A program made the position numbers and the translations under genes. Shown one piece after another: positions 33,567 to 43,405 of a stretch of 64,000 nt of DNA. Numbering within the stretch: position 1 is the stretch's first letter; every line of letters begins with the position of its first letter. Source of the DNA: Oceanobacillus indicireducens (GTDB lineage Bacteria; Bacillota; Bacilli; Bacillales; Amphibacillaceae); contig NZ_BMOS01000004.1 of the NCBI RefSeq assembly GCF_014647195.1, positions 116,207-180,206 on the forward strand. The letters are read 5' to 3'. The notes under the pieces were generated by a model. It did no database searches and had not been told where the DNA came from. It saw nothing but the letters and a program-made list of their open reading frames with translations.

Positions 33567-35063
33567 ATGACAGAAAAATTGTTAGATAAAGAAGTGCTGA
33601 TGAATTATGTTAATGGTGAGTGGATTGAAGCGAATGAAACAACAGATGTAATTAATCCGGCAACTGGAGAAAGTATTATTAAAGTCCCTCTTTCTTCTCA
33701 GGAGGATGTGGATCAGGCAGTGAAAGCTGCAAAAGCTGCACAAAAAGAATGGGCACTCGTGCCAGCACCTATGAGAGCAGAAGTTTTATTTGAAGTGGGC
33801 AGGATCATGAAAGAAAAGAAAGAACATTTATCTAAGCTGCTCACGATGGAAAATGGAAAAGTACTCGAAGAAGCTCGTGGAGAAGTTCAAGAAGGAATCG
33901 ATATGGCATATTATATGGCTGGGGAAGGACGTCGTCTTTTTGGCCAGACAACAAATGCCGAATTAAAGGATAAGTTCGCAATGAGTGTACGAGCCCCAAT
34001 TGGTGTTGTTGGTCTGATCACACCTTGGAATTTCCCAATTGCAATTGCTACATGGAAATCCTTTCCGGCAATTGTTGCAGGTAATGCTGTCGTTTGGAAG
34101 CCCGCAACAGAAACACCTTTAATGGCGAATGAACTGATGAAGATTTTTATCGAGGCTGGTCTTCCTAAGGGAGTTTTAAACGTTGTATTTGGATCTGGAG
34201 GAACAGTTGGAGATGCTCTTGTGAACCATAAAGATATTCGGGTCATTTCATTTACAGGTTCGAATGATACAGGAAGACGCATCGCAGCTAAATGCGGAGA
34301 GCAATTGAAAAAAGTTTCCCTTGAAATGGGTGGCAAAAATGCAGTAACTGTGATGGATGATGCAGATTTGGAACTTGCTGCAGAAGGAATCGTATGGAGT
34401 GCATTCGGTACGAGCGGACAGAGATGTACAGCATGTAGCCGTGTAATTGTACATGAAGCTGTGAAAGAGGACCTCGAACAACTCATATTAAAGAAAATAA
34501 AAGAGTTAAAAATTGGAAATGGCTTGCATGATGACGTTAAGGTCGGACCAATCATCAATAAAGCTGGTTTGGAAAAAATTAAGTCCTATATAAAAATCGG
34601 CAAAGATGAAGGCGCAAAACTAATTGCTGGGGGAAATGAACTAACTGGGGATGAGTATGCTGCAGGTTTATACTTTGAACCAACTGTGTTTACGGATGCA
34701 ACAATTGATATGAGGATTTCTCAAGAAGAAATTTTTGGTCCAGTTGTATCATTAATTCCTGTTGGATCGTTTGAAGAGGCTATAGAAGTCAATAACAGTG
34801 TGGAATACGGTTTATCCAGCTCTATTTTCACTCGGGATGTGAATAAAGTATTTAAGGCGCAAAGAGATTTAGATACTGGAATTGTATACGTAAACGCAGG
34901 AACAACTGGAGCAGAAATTCATCTGCCGTTCGGTGGAACAAAAGGTACTGGAAATGGTCATCGTGACTCTGGTGTTCAAGCTTTAGATGTTTTCACAGAA
35001 TGGAAAGCAGTCTATGTAGATTATAGCGGTAAATTACAACGTGCCCAGATTGATGTAGAGTAA
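33567..35063 (+). CDS. NAD(P)-dependent aldehyde dehydrogenase
   Basis: This 498-residue protein of the ALDH superfamily has the cofactor segment ITPWNFPIAIATWKSFPAIV, the Glu in SLEMGGKNAVTV, the nucleophilic Cys in FGTSGQRCTACSRVIVHE and the EIFGPVVSLIPV block. The C-terminus HLPFGGTKGTGNGHRDSG resembles semialdehyde dehydrogenases of the aminoadipate/succinate semialdehyde type. It could oxidise succinate semialdehyde made by the GabT-like enzyme at 10208, but that link is only inferred. The start follows AAGGAGAGG. It is monocistronic with a terminator behind it. Confidence 0.88.
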   Translation: MTEKLLDKEVLMNYVNGEWIEANETTDVINPATGESIIKVPLSSQEDVDQAVKAAKAAQKEWALVPAPMRAEVLFEVGRIMKEKKEHLSKLLTMENGKVLEEARGEVQEGIDMAYYMAGEGRRLFGQTTNAELKDKFAMSVRAPIGVVGLITPWNFPIAIATWKSFPAIVAGNAVVWKPATETPLMANELMKIFIEAGLPKGVLNVVFGSGGTVGDALVNHKDIRVISFTGSNDTGRRIAAKCGEQLKKVSLEMGGKNAVTVMDDADLELAAEGIVWSAFGTSGQRCTACSRVIVHEAVKEDLEQLILKKIKELKIGNGLHDDVKVGPIINKAGLEKIKSYIKIGKDEGAKLIAGGNELTGDEYAAGLYFEPTVFTDATIDMRISQEEIFGPVVSLIPVGSFEEAIEVNNSVEYGLSSSIFTRDVNKVFKAQRDLDTGIVYVNAGTTGAEIHLPFGGTKGTGNGHRDSGVQALDVFTEWKAVYVDYSGKLQRAQIDVE

Positions 35064-35116
35064 TTTTTAAAAAGTAATTGCACACGCGGATAAATTCAAA
35101 CAACCTATGCTTTAAC

Positions 35117-35175
35117 GGTCAACAATCAACACCTGATTTTGGTTATTGAACAGGTATCGGTCGTTGGCCTTTTTT
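35117..35175 (+). terminator. Terminator after the aldehyde dehydrogenase gene
   Basis: A long imperfect stem (GGTCAAC...ACCTG pairing with CAGGT...GTTGGCC) followed by seven T. Confidence 0.75.
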
Positions 35176-35285
35176 TGTATTTTTTTCTCTAATCCAAATA
35201 ATATATGATAGACTAACATAAAACATATCCTGCCCATACAGATTGGTAGTTGGTAGCTATTAAATCCTCAGGTGGTGCTTCAAGA

Positions 35286-36215
35286 TTGAATAAGAAGACA
35301 CGCAATACGTATCTTGTCGTTATATTCGTCATGCTTATGTGGGGGATAAATGTATCTGCCCTTAAAGTAATTGTTGAAAACTTTATGCCAATTACAATTA
35401 CCTCCTTACGAATTTTAACTGCTGGGTTGGTTGTATTTATCATATTAACCTTTACAAAGTTGGTAAGACTTCCCAAGAATAAAGAATGGTTTTATGTAGT
35501 CGGCGGATCTATCTTTAGTGTGGTCATGCATCATTATTTCTTAGCAAGCGGCTTAACGATGACAAGTGCGACAAATGCTGGGTTGATTTTAGGTATGGGA
35601 CCAGTTTTAACCGTTATCTTTGCAACGATCATTTTAAAACGAAAACCAACGATACTTCAATTTATCGGTTTTATCTTAGGTTTTATCGGTGTGAGCTTCA
35701 CAGTGTTAGCAGGAAATGGAGGACTAAATACAATTAACATCGGCGATTTTTATATTTTATTGGCGATCCTTGCTCAGGCACTTAGTTTTATCGTCATCAA
35801 GCAAGCAGCAGAAACAATGGATCCAAGACTGCTGACTGGTTACATGTTAGTGATTGGCTCTATCGTTCTATTTCTGATTAGTCTTGGGACAGAGCCAAAG
35901 GGGATCGCTTCTTTAGGCAATGTTGATTACTCCATCTGGCTCGTGTTTCTTTTTTCAGCTATTATTGCAACTGGAGTTGGCCATATGACCTACAATTATG
36001 CCATTAGTCAATTGGGACCAGCGGAAACGTCTATATTTTTAAATTTAAATACATTTTTCTCCCTTATTGGGGCAGCAATCTTCCTAAATGAAGCCATACT
36101 ATTTTCGCATTTTATCGGACTCATTTTTATTGTTTCAGGTGTAATCTTTGGTTCCGGAGGTTTGGAAGCATGGATGATTCAGCGAAGAAGAAAGCATATA
36201 TTCAAGAAACGATGA
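35286..36215 (+). CDS. EamA/DMT-family transporter
   Basis: The 309-residue protein has ten membrane segments in two repeated five-helix halves (MLMWGINVSALKVIVENFMP in the first half and GHMTYNYAISQLGPAETSIF in the second), the mark of the drug/metabolite transporter superfamily. Members usually export amino acids or other metabolites. I put the start at TTG 35286, which follows AGGTGG; a longer frame from 35250 has no ribosome binding site. It lies 222 bases after the aldehyde dehydrogenase and has its own terminator. The substrate is unknown. Confidence 0.85.
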   Translation: MNKKTRNTYLVVIFVMLMWGINVSALKVIVENFMPITITSLRILTAGLVVFIILTFTKLVRLPKNKEWFYVVGGSIFSVVMHHYFLASGLTMTSATNAGLILGMGPVLTVIFATIILKRKPTILQFIGFILGFIGVSFTVLAGNGGLNTINIGDFYILLAILAQALSFIVIKQAAETMDPRLLTGYMLVIGSIVLFLISLGTEPKGIASLGNVDYSIWLVFLFSAIIATGVGHMTYNYAISQLGPAETSIFLNLNTFFSLIGAAIFLNEAILFSHFIGLIFIVSGVIFGSGGLEAWMIQRRRKHIFKKR

Positions 36216-36390
36216 TGATAACTAGAACTGGGAAGGATAAGGAGGGATTTAAAGTAATATACCCCCTCTACCTCAAGAATATATTTCCTACAAATTTATC
36301 AACTTGAATTTCGATTGTTTACCCGAAAAATTGATGAAATGAATATCATTCTTAACTTCGCGAGTTGTACGATGAGGAGCGCTGGACTAT

Positions 36391-36436
36391 AAAACTACCT
36401 AATTATCGTGCTATCTTCTAATTAGGTAGTTTTTTA
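36391..36436 (+). terminator. Terminator after the EamA transporter, possibly bidirectional
   Basis: A perfect 15-base-pair stem (AAAACTACCTAATTA with its complement) with a 13-base loop and a six-T run. It sits between convergent genes. The remaining DNA of 36216-36591 shows no other feature. Confidence 0.85.
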
Positions 36437-36591
36437 TACTGCAGTGTATACCTCTCTCTATGGTATTTCTATTATTTTTTTTACGGGATTATGTGGGGAA
36501 TGCAGTTGATTTGGATGGGTGAGAACGAAATGAAAATGAGAAAACTTGTTGCAGAGTGATATTTCGCTCGGGCACATTATAACACCATCCC

Positions 36592-38517
36592 TTAGCTTAA
36601 AAAACTCCCAACAAACTCCTTATAATTTCTAGCTTTAATCAGCCTTTCAACCATTGTGCTACTGTCAATTATCTCACCAAGCATTTCATACATTGCCTGT
36701 AGGTCTTCTTGGGAATTTTTCTTAACACATAGAAGGCAAATAAATTGAACCGGTTTGTCTTCCCATCTTATTGGCTTTTCTAAAGTACATATAGTTAGAA
36801 AGGTTTTTTTAGTCTTTGGTGTTATCGGATGTGGTATTGCTACTAAATTGCCATATGAAGTCGGAGCCACTTTTTCTCTTTCGTAAACCGCTTCTAGAAA
36901 CGTCTCGTCTACTATACCTCTCTTAAGCAATTCATCATTTAGAAAACTCAAAACCTCATCCATGGTTTGGTGTTTTTTCCGAAGAAACGTTAACTCCTCA
37001 CTAAAATAACGATTCATCGATTGGCCTTGCTCTCCCACAAATCGTCCAATCTTCGTTAAATCGCGATCTCCTAAAATGGCATTAACTTGAATAACTGGTA
37101 CTGGAATATTATCTTGAATTGGAATCGAACTGACAATAAAATCTATATCATACAAATTATAATCACGTAATTTATAATATTCCGTTGTCCCAACAACATC
37201 TAAATCCTCACCGAATTGATTTTTCAATTTATAATAGATTAATTGTGCTGTTCCAAAGCCAGACGCACATACGATTAAACAGCGCTTTGGTCCACTTTTC
37301 AACTTCCTTCTTTCAATCGCTGCTCCTATATGAAGGGCAATATAGCCAACCTCAGGTTCATCTATTTCAGTTCCTGTTTCTTCTCCGATTATTATTCCGG
37401 CATAGACAGCCGCTTCAAATGCCAATGGATAATTCTTTTTAATATCTTCCAGCATTGGATTCCGTATATTCATGCCATACTTATACCGATTAACAGCCGG
37501 CTTTAAATGAAGACATAACCCAAATATTAACTCCTTATCCTCATCAATTCCAAGGTTCAATTCTTGCTCGACTTTATTCAACGCCGATTTAACAAGATGA
37601 AAGATATCCTTATCAATTACCTCTTCAACAGCATGATTCGCCTGAGAAAGCATTTTTGTCCCAAGTAAATGTATGGCAATATAGGCTACCTCTAATTGCG
37701 GAAATTCAACTTGGAACTTTTCTTCTATCTCTTCTACGATCTCCTGCGCAACTTTATATTCTTTTTGGTTCAAAATATCCTGTAAGTCCATATTATATAA
37801 TTTCACATGATTACCACTTTTTATCCGCTTATAAGCAATGGCAATATGAACGAGTAAATTATTTAACGCTATGTCTGAAAGAGTGATAGAATGGGAATTA
37901 ATTTGCTCTATGATAATCTTCAAAAAAACATCAAGTACTTTCTGATCAAAGGAAGCGAGATATGGGTCCATCAGTTGCTCCCCAATATCTTCATTCCAGT
38001 CAAAAATATATTCAGCCATACAAAAGCGAAGTTTCATTTCATTTCCATTCACTTTAAAACCATAATTCGGACGTACTTCTAAGCTAAGTTCGTATTTAAG
38101 CAATATTTTTCTTACTTGCTTTAAATCATTTTGAATAGTAGACCTACTGATATACATCTCATCCGCTAAATCATCTAATTTAATATAATTCTTATTAAGT
38201 AGAAGTCGTATAATGATATATTTCGTTCTTTCCTCAGGTGTATCTGGAACAAACTCGTTCATTGATTGGCTATTACTTGATATTTCTGTTAAAAAGTCTC
38301 GGAAAAGTTGTTCATCTATAATTTTCAGCTGATACCCCTTCCCTTTTAATGACTCAATAATAGCCCCATTTCCCTTTAATAGCATCGAAAGATTTTTAAT
38401 ATCTTCCCTCGTGGTTCGAACTGTTACTTGAGTTAAAGAAGCTAAGTAACTACCGGTAACGGGAGCTTCAACTGCGATTAATTCTCGTAATATCGTTTTT
38501 GTTCTATATTCTAGCAT
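36592..38517 (-). CDS. PRD-containing PTS transcriptional activator, LicR-like
   Basis: This 641-residue multidomain regulator has two N-terminal helix-turn-helix units (about residues 5-65 and 95-165, the second with LADEMYISRSTIQNDLKQVR), two PRDs (about 175-280 and 290-395, with LLVHIAIAYKRI and YIALHIGAAIERR), a GatB/EIIB-like domain (about 400-490, CLIVCASGFGTAQLIYYKLK) and a C-terminal EIIA domain with its His in NLVAIPHPITPKT. PTS phosphorylation of these sites switches activity. It lies just downstream of the EIIB-EIIC-EIIA-GH1 operon on the same strand and probably activates it. Confidence 0.88.
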   Translation of the reverse strand: MLEYRTKTILRELIAVEAPVTGSYLASLTQVTVRTTREDIKNLSMLLKGNGAIIESLKGKGYQLKIIDEQLFRDFLTEISSNSQSMNEFVPDTPEERTKYIIIRLLLNKNYIKLDDLADEMYISRSTIQNDLKQVRKILLKYELSLEVRPNYGFKVNGNEMKLRFCMAEYIFDWNEDIGEQLMDPYLASFDQKVLDVFLKIIIEQINSHSITLSDIALNNLLVHIAIAYKRIKSGNHVKLYNMDLQDILNQKEYKVAQEIVEEIEEKFQVEFPQLEVAYIAIHLLGTKMLSQANHAVEEVIDKDIFHLVKSALNKVEQELNLGIDEDKELIFGLCLHLKPAVNRYKYGMNIRNPMLEDIKKNYPLAFEAAVYAGIIIGEETGTEIDEPEVGYIALHIGAAIERRKLKSGPKRCLIVCASGFGTAQLIYYKLKNQFGEDLDVVGTTEYYKLRDYNLYDIDFIVSSIPIQDNIPVPVIQVNAILGDRDLTKIGRFVGEQGQSMNRYFSEELTFLRKKHQTMDEVLSFLNDELLKRGIVDETFLEAVYEREKVAPTSYGNLVAIPHPITPKTKKTFLTICTLEKPIRWEDKPVQFICLLCVKKNSQEDLQAMYEMLGEIIDSSTMVERLIKARNYKEFVGSFLS

Positions 38518-38579
38518 CTTATTCCACCTTCTTCCGGTGTACCAGTTCCTATTAACATGATTCCTTTATCATTATTTTA

Positions 38580-38634
38580 ACCGTAAAGTGAAATTCATTC
38601 AGTGGGGATTACAGACCGTTAATACGTGATAAAA
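38580..38634 (-). repeat. Dispersed intergenic repeat, copy B (shortened)
   Basis: Read on the minus strand it gives TTTATCACGTATTAACGGTC, TGTAATCCCC, then CTGAATGAATTTCACTTTAC. This matches both ends of the repeat at 33277-33364 but lacks about 30 internal bases. Between the two inverted copies lie the aldehyde dehydrogenase, EamA and LicR-like genes. Confidence 0.7.
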
Positions 38635-38660
38635 GGCTCTGATACACATCTCGAGCCAGA
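38630..38660 (-). terminator. Terminator after the PTS/GH1 operon
   Basis: On the minus strand GGCTC and GAGCC form a stem with a 13-base loop followed by TTTTAT. It lies about 100 bases after the GH1 stop and abuts repeat copy B. Confidence 0.5.
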
Positions 38661-38760
38661 ACCTTTTAGAAAAAATACTAATATAATAGAGTCATCAATA
38701 CCTTCTTCTTATTTTACTAATATTGACTTTACTAACAAAAGAAATACTACTTGATTCTTA

Positions 38761-40149
38761 TTAAAACCCGTTTTGCTCGGACACCTCTTTAATCCAGTAT
38801 GCACTTTTCTTCGGTGTGCGTTCCTTTGTCTTTACATCGACTGAAAAGAATCCATATCGATTTTTATAAGCGTTCATCCAAGACCAGTTGTCCATAAATG
38901 TCCAGAGGTGGTAGCCTTTTGCGTTACACCCTTCCTGGATTGCTTTATGTAACCACTTTAGATGCTCACGGATAAAGTCAATTCGGTAGTCGTCTTGAAT
39001 TTCTCCTTCTTCTAAGAAGCGTTCTTCATCCTGAACTCCCATACCATTTTCCGAGATGAAGGATTCAATGTTGCCATAGTTTTCTTTTAAATTAATCATA
39101 ATATCATAGATACCTTTTTCGTAAATTTCCCAGCCGCGATAAGGATTCATTTTACGCCCCGGCATATCATAGTTATCGAAGAACCAATCAGGCATGAAAG
39201 GCCCATGTGGGTTTGGCAAATGCTCTTTTGCTTTTACACGACGTGGTTGATAATAATTGACACCTAGAATATCAGTAGTGTTTGCTTTAATTAGCTCACG
39301 ATCTCCATTTTCTGTAATAGGTAATTGACCGTGTTCCCGTAAAATTTCGATTAATTCTTCAGGATACTCCCCTAAGACTGCTGGATCCAAGAAGCTACGG
39401 TTGAAAAATAAATCTGCAATCTGAGAAGCTTTTAAGTCAGCAGGGTTTTGACTACGCGGATAAGATGGCGTTAGATTTAAAATTATACCTACTTTTCCAT
39501 CTTTAATCGCAAATGTACGGAAAACTTCCACCGCTTTTGCATGAGCAATCATTGTGTTGTATGCAACTTGTACCGCTCGTCTTCCATCCACTACATTAGG
39601 ATAATGAAAGTCATATAGGTAACCGCCTTCAACTGGCACAATTGGCTCGTTGAAAGTAAACCATTTTGAAACACGATCACCAAATAGATGGAAAGCCTCT
39701 TTAGCATATGCTGCATATGCATCAACAACAGATCTGCTTTCCCAGCCACCTTCTTCTTGTAACTCGAATGGCATATCAAAATGGTATAGGTTTACAAAAG
39801 GCTCAATCCCATTAGCAAGTAGTTCATCAATAACATTATTGTAAAATTTCACAGCCTCTTGATTGACTTCACCACGTCCACCAGGGATTAGCCGAGACCA
39901 AGAGATTGATAGCCGAAATGTGTTGTGACCAATTTTCTTCATTAATTGGATATCCTCTTTATAACGGTAATAAAAGTCAGAAGTAGATTCTGGTCCTACG
40001 CCTTCAAAAAAGCGATTTGGTTCAATTTCGTACCAATGATCCCAGATATTTTTTCCCTTTCCTTCCTCATTGGCAGCCCCCTCCATTTGCGTTGCCGAGG
40101 TTGCACTTCCCCACCAAAATCCTTCTGGGAACTTATATTGAATTGACAT
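38761..40149 (-). CDS. Glycoside hydrolase family 1, 6-phospho-beta-glycosidase
   Basis: The 462-residue cytoplasmic GH1 enzyme has FPEGFWWGSATSATQMEGA, the acid/base Glu in WFTFNEPIVPVEGGY, the nucleophile Glu in FISENGMGVQDEERF and a C-terminal WSWMNAYKNRYGFFSVD with the Lys/Tyr pattern that binds the 6-phosphate. It splits sugar 6-phosphates delivered by the PTS system encoded upstream. Length and sequence are close to the phospho-beta-mannosidase/glucosidase GmuD type; cellobiose 6-phosphate and oligo-beta-mannoside phosphates are both possible. The ATG at 40149 follows AAGGAGG, and the longer frame overlaps the EIIA gene. Confidence 0.9.
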   Translation of the reverse strand: MSIQYKFPEGFWWGSATSATQMEGAANEEGKGKNIWDHWYEIEPNRFFEGVGPESTSDFYYRYKEDIQLMKKIGHNTFRLSISWSRLIPGGRGEVNQEAVKFYNNVIDELLANGIEPFVNLYHFDMPFELQEEGGWESRSVVDAYAAYAKEAFHLFGDRVSKWFTFNEPIVPVEGGYLYDFHYPNVVDGRRAVQVAYNTMIAHAKAVEVFRTFAIKDGKVGIILNLTPSYPRSQNPADLKASQIADLFFNRSFLDPAVLGEYPEELIEILREHGQLPITENGDRELIKANTTDILGVNYYQPRRVKAKEHLPNPHGPFMPDWFFDNYDMPGRKMNPYRGWEIYEKGIYDIMINLKENYGNIESFISENGMGVQDEERFLEEGEIQDDYRIDFIREHLKWLHKAIQEGCNAKGYHLWTFMDNWSWMNAYKNRYGFFSVDVKTKERTPKKSAYWIKEVSEQNGF

Positions 40150-40165
40150 TTTATGTGCCTCCTTA

Positions 40166-40471
40166 TTATTTTCTGCGATAGATTTCAATGAATTCTACTG
40201 CTAGATCCCGTATAGTCATAGCGTTCATTAAATGATCCTGTGAATGAATTAAAATAACATTCACATTCGCCCCTCCTCCATTAGCTTCCTCTTGTAATAG
40301 CTTTGTCTGAAAATCATGTGCCTTCGTTAGTTCTTCACCCGCTTCTACAATTTTTCGATCAGCCTCTTCAAAAATCCCCTCTTTGGCATCTTGAATAGCC
40401 TCCATCGCACTAGAACGACCATTTCCTGCATATAAAATGATTTGAAATGCAATTTCTGTTATGTTGTCCAT
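40166..40471 (-). CDS. PTS lactose/cellobiose-type EIIA
   Basis: The 101-residue protein is a complete EIIA of the lactose/cellobiose family. It has the helical start AFQIILYAGNGRSSAMEAIQ and the phosphorylated His region NVILIHSQDHLMNAMTIRDL. It takes phosphate from HPr and passes it to the EIIB at 41861. It lies between the EIIC and GH1 genes. The GmuA protein of B. subtilis is the nearest match in layout. Confidence 0.92.
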   Translation of the reverse strand: MDNITEIAFQIILYAGNGRSSAMEAIQDAKEGIFEEADRKIVEAGEELTKAHDFQTKLLQEEANGGGANVNVILIHSQDHLMNAMTIRDLAVEFIEIYRRK

Positions 40472-40554
40472 ACTCCTTCACCTCTCATAAGTTGCTAGCA
40501 TCATACATCCCAAATAAGATGAAACCCATTTTAAAAATCGGGCCATTTTTTTAT

Positions 40555-41838
40555 TTACTTATTCCCGCTTTTCTCTTTCTCATAATAGTTTTTATCTAGA
40601 ATTTTCAAAAACGGCCACCAGATTACCATTACGACCATTATATTAAATGCCTGCAGTACCGCACCTTGCCATGCATTACCTGTTGCTAAAAATCCGCTTA
40701 TAAGCGGTGGTGTAGTCCAGGGGACAATAATTCCAGCTGGCTTCGGTACGATTCCAGTTGACATCGCAATATACGTAATAATTGTTATAACAACCGGAGA
40801 GATAATCCAAGGAATCAGAACTAATGGATTCATAACAATCGGTAATCCAAAGATAATTGGCTCGTTTACGTTGAATATACCCGCTGGCGCACCAAGCTTT
40901 CCTAACTCTTTTAACTGCCTGCTTCGCCCAATCATAAAGATAAGGATGATGACCGCTAACGTCATACCAGTCCCACCCATACCAACCAAGAAAGTATCAA
41001 TAAACTGTTTTGTTACAACGTTTGGCAACTCAAGACCAGCTTGGAACGCTTGTAGGTTTTCATCGTTTAATGCGTACCAAATTGGATCAAATACAGAGTT
41101 TACGATAATTTGACCATGTAAACCAAAGAACCAGAAAACTTGAATTAAAAGTACTGCAACAATAGTTGCTGGCAAGCCACTACCTAGAGCAGTCAATGGC
41201 TGTTGAATGATGGTATAGATAAAGTTCTGTATGGTTTCAAATGGTGTATAGCTAAAAATAATACGAATGATTAAAAAGAATGATAATGTTAATGTGATTG
41301 GAATTAACGCACTAAATGATTTAGAAACTGCATCTGGAACGCCTGGTGGCATTTTGATTGTCCAATCTTTCTGTGTAAAAAACCGGTATAGTTCAGCCGA
41401 AACGAATGCTGTAATGATTCCTAAGAACATCCCTTGTGCACCTAAGCTTACTGTTGGAATAACACCTGACACTCCCTCAACCACTTGCGGTGTTAAGATT
41501 AAGAATGAAGCTAAAGCAACCGCCCCACCATAAATAGCCTCCAAACCATATTGCTCGGTTAGCTTATATCCAATACCAATAATGACAAACAAACCCATAA
41601 TACTTAAGGTTGCGGCTGAAGCAGGCCCTAATGCATCTTGATAGGTTACAAATGCTTTTTCCCCAATCAATTTATCTAAAAATGGCAGATTTGCGAGCAC
41701 AACGAATATTGAACCAAAAATAATTAATGGTAATGAAACCATGAAGCCGTCACGTAATGCCGTCAAATATTTATTATTGTTAAGTTTGTCTGCAATTGGT
41801 AACAGTATATTTTCCAAGACTTCCATAAACCTGTTCAT
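40555..41838 (-). CDS. PTS lactose/cellobiose-type EIIC permease
   Basis: The 427-residue membrane protein has about ten membrane segments and the family blocks LTALRDGFMVSLPLIIFGSI, GAPAGIFNVNEPIIFGLPIV (sugar-binding NEP segment) and VPWTTPPLISGFLATG. It transports and phosphorylates a beta-linked disaccharide together with the EIIB and EIIA in the same operon. It starts 22 bases after the EIIB stop. GmuC and CelB/LicC are the nearest types. Confidence 0.92.
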   Translation of the reverse strand: MNRFMEVLENILLPIADKLNNNKYLTALRDGFMVSLPLIIFGSIFVVLANLPFLDKLIGEKAFVTYQDALGPASAATLSIMGLFVIIGIGYKLTEQYGLEAIYGGAVALASFLILTPQVVEGVSGVIPTVSLGAQGMFLGIITAFVSAELYRFFTQKDWTIKMPPGVPDAVSKSFSALIPITLTLSFFLIIRIIFSYTPFETIQNFIYTIIQQPLTALGSGLPATIVAVLLIQVFWFFGLHGQIIVNSVFDPIWYALNDENLQAFQAGLELPNVVTKQFIDTFLVGMGGTGMTLAVIILIFMIGRSRQLKELGKLGAPAGIFNVNEPIIFGLPIVMNPLVLIPWIISPVVITIITYIAMSTGIVPKPAGIIVPWTTPPLISGFLATGNAWQGAVLQAFNIMVVMVIWWPFLKILDKNYYEKEKSGNK

Positions 41839-41860
41839 TTTTTGCTCCCCCTCTTAATAA

Positions 41861-42169
41861 TTATTCACCAATTAGCTCCAATGCTTTATTTAAAACCGCT
41901 TCTCCATCTACACGACCATAAGCCATGGGATCAATAATATCTAATGGAACTCCAGCCTTCTCTGCCACTACTGAGAATTTCTTCTTCATAAATCTCATTT
42001 GCGGGCCGATTAAAAGAACATCAGCCTTTTCGATTTCAGTTGGTGCTTTATCTTGTGCAACAGCCCAAATATTGACTTCTACTCCTCTAGAAGCAGCTGC
42101 TTCTTTCATCTTGTTAACTAAAAGACTTGTTGACATTCCTGACGAGCATGCTAATAATATATTTTTCAT
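41861..42169 (-). CDS. PTS lactose/cellobiose-type EIIB
   Basis: The 102-residue protein starts MKNILLACSSGMSTSLLVNK with the phosphorylated Cys at residue 8, and has the second block ADVLLIGPQMRFMKKKF. It passes phosphate from EIIA to the sugar bound by EIIC. It is the first gene of the operon EIIB-EIIC-EIIA-GH1. A weak cre-like sequence lies about 60 bases upstream. Confidence 0.93.
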   Translation of the reverse strand: MKNILLACSSGMSTSLLVNKMKEAAASRGVEVNIWAVAQDKAPTEIEKADVLLIGPQMRFMKKKFSVVAEKAGVPLDIIDPMAYGRVDGEAVLNKALELIGE

Positions 42170-42227
42170 TTGATAATTCCTCCTAGTTTCTAATGTAATT
42201 TATTTCCTATCTATTATTTATAGTAAC

Positions 42228-42243
42228 GCTAAAGCGATTTCAT
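42228..42243 (-). promoter_or_regulatory. Weak cre-like site upstream of the PTS operon
   Basis: On the minus strand ATGAAATCGCTTTAGC matches the first part of the cre consensus (WTGNAANCGNW) but misses the final C/W. A second partial match (ATGAAAGCGC) lies near 42455 before the ROK kinase. The 336 bases between these divergent genes show no other feature. Confidence 0.3.
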
Positions 42244-42505
42244 TAACACGCATTGTTTTTCCTCTAGGAAGGGGAAGTTATTAAACGCTCTCACTACTTT
42301 TTCACTTCTCGTAAATTTATAACAGACTCCGCATAATAACAATCTGTTTTAGTTTTTTGCTTGTGCAATGCCTCCAAGTCAAATCATAAAGATTCTTCTT
42401 GGTAGTTTCTTTAAAACACTTCTCATCTAAGTTATTCTTTTTCTTTATGCGCTTTCATGTTATTTTATATTGAGTAAGAAAACTAGTACTTAGGAGATGA
42501 GAAAC

Positions 42506-43360
42506 ATGCTTATAGGTGGGATTGAAGCAGGTGGTACCAAATTTGTATGTGCTGTTGGAGATGAATCAGGAAATGTTTTAGACAAGGTAACATTCCCTAC
42601 AGAAGACCCTGTAAATACACTGGGTGCAGCAAAGCAATTCTTCAACAATTATAATATCCAAGCACTAGGCGTAGGAAGTTTTGGCCCTGTTGACTTGAAT
42701 AAAAAAAGTAAAACATTTGGCAGGATTTTAAACACACCGAAGCTAGAATGGAAGCAGTACCGTCTATTAGATCAGCTAAAACTAGATTATAATATACCAA
42801 TAACGTTAGATACGGATGTCAATGCTGCAGCATTAGGAGAATTCAAATATGGTGCTGCAAAAAATGCTGCTAGTGTCCTTTATATCACTGTAGGCACAGG
42901 TATTGGAGCCGGATTTGTGAAAGACGGACAGACTTATATTGGCAAAAATCATCCCGAGATGGGACACATCTTTATTCAGCAAAGAAAAGACGATAATTTT
43001 GAAGGAAACTGTCCTTACCATGGTACCTGTTTAGAAGGTTTGGCTTCAGGACCAGCGATTGAAAAGCGCTTTGGTAAAAAAGGAGATTTATTAGGAACAG
43101 ATCATGTTGCATGGGAAATGACAGCAGACTATTTAGCACAAGCTATCATTAATTATCTTCTTATTCTTTCTCCTGAAAAAGTAATCATTGGTGGTGGCGT
43201 AATGAAACAGGAGCAGCTATATCCACTTATTCGTAAAAAAGTAATGGCATTGTCGAATACATACATGCAGCTTGAAAATTTGGATGAAATGATTGTAGCA
43301 CCTACATTAAATGATGAACAGGGGATTAAAGGTGCTATTGCGCTGGCTTTGTTGGGCTGA
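42506..43360 (+). CDS. ROK-family sugar kinase (fructokinase-like)
   Basis: The 284-residue protein has the ROK ATP-binding start GGIEAGGTKFVCAVG, the phosphate-loop segment YITVGTGIGAGFV, and the ROK zinc motif PEMGHIFIQQR with CPYHGTCLEGLASGPAIEKR. It phosphorylates a hexose; fructokinase (GmuE/ScrK type) is the nearest match. I chose ATG 42506 after TTAGGAG; an ATG three codons upstream overlaps the ribosome binding site. It is divergent from the PTS operon. With the manA gene beyond, its context resembles the B. subtilis gmuE-gmuF pair. Confidence 0.88.
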   Translation: MLIGGIEAGGTKFVCAVGDESGNVLDKVTFPTEDPVNTLGAAKQFFNNYNIQALGVGSFGPVDLNKKSKTFGRILNTPKLEWKQYRLLDQLKLDYNIPITLDTDVNAAALGEFKYGAAKNAASVLYITVGTGIGAGFVKDGQTYIGKNHPEMGHIFIQQRKDDNFEGNCPYHGTCLEGLASGPAIEKRFGKKGDLLGTDHVAWEMTADYLAQAIINYLLILSPEKVIIGGGVMKQEQLYPLIRKKVMALSNTYMQLENLDEMIVAPTLNDEQGIKGAIALALLG

Positions 43361-43405
43361 ATGGGAAAAACTGAGACATAACTCATAAACAGTCATGAGT
43401 ATCGA

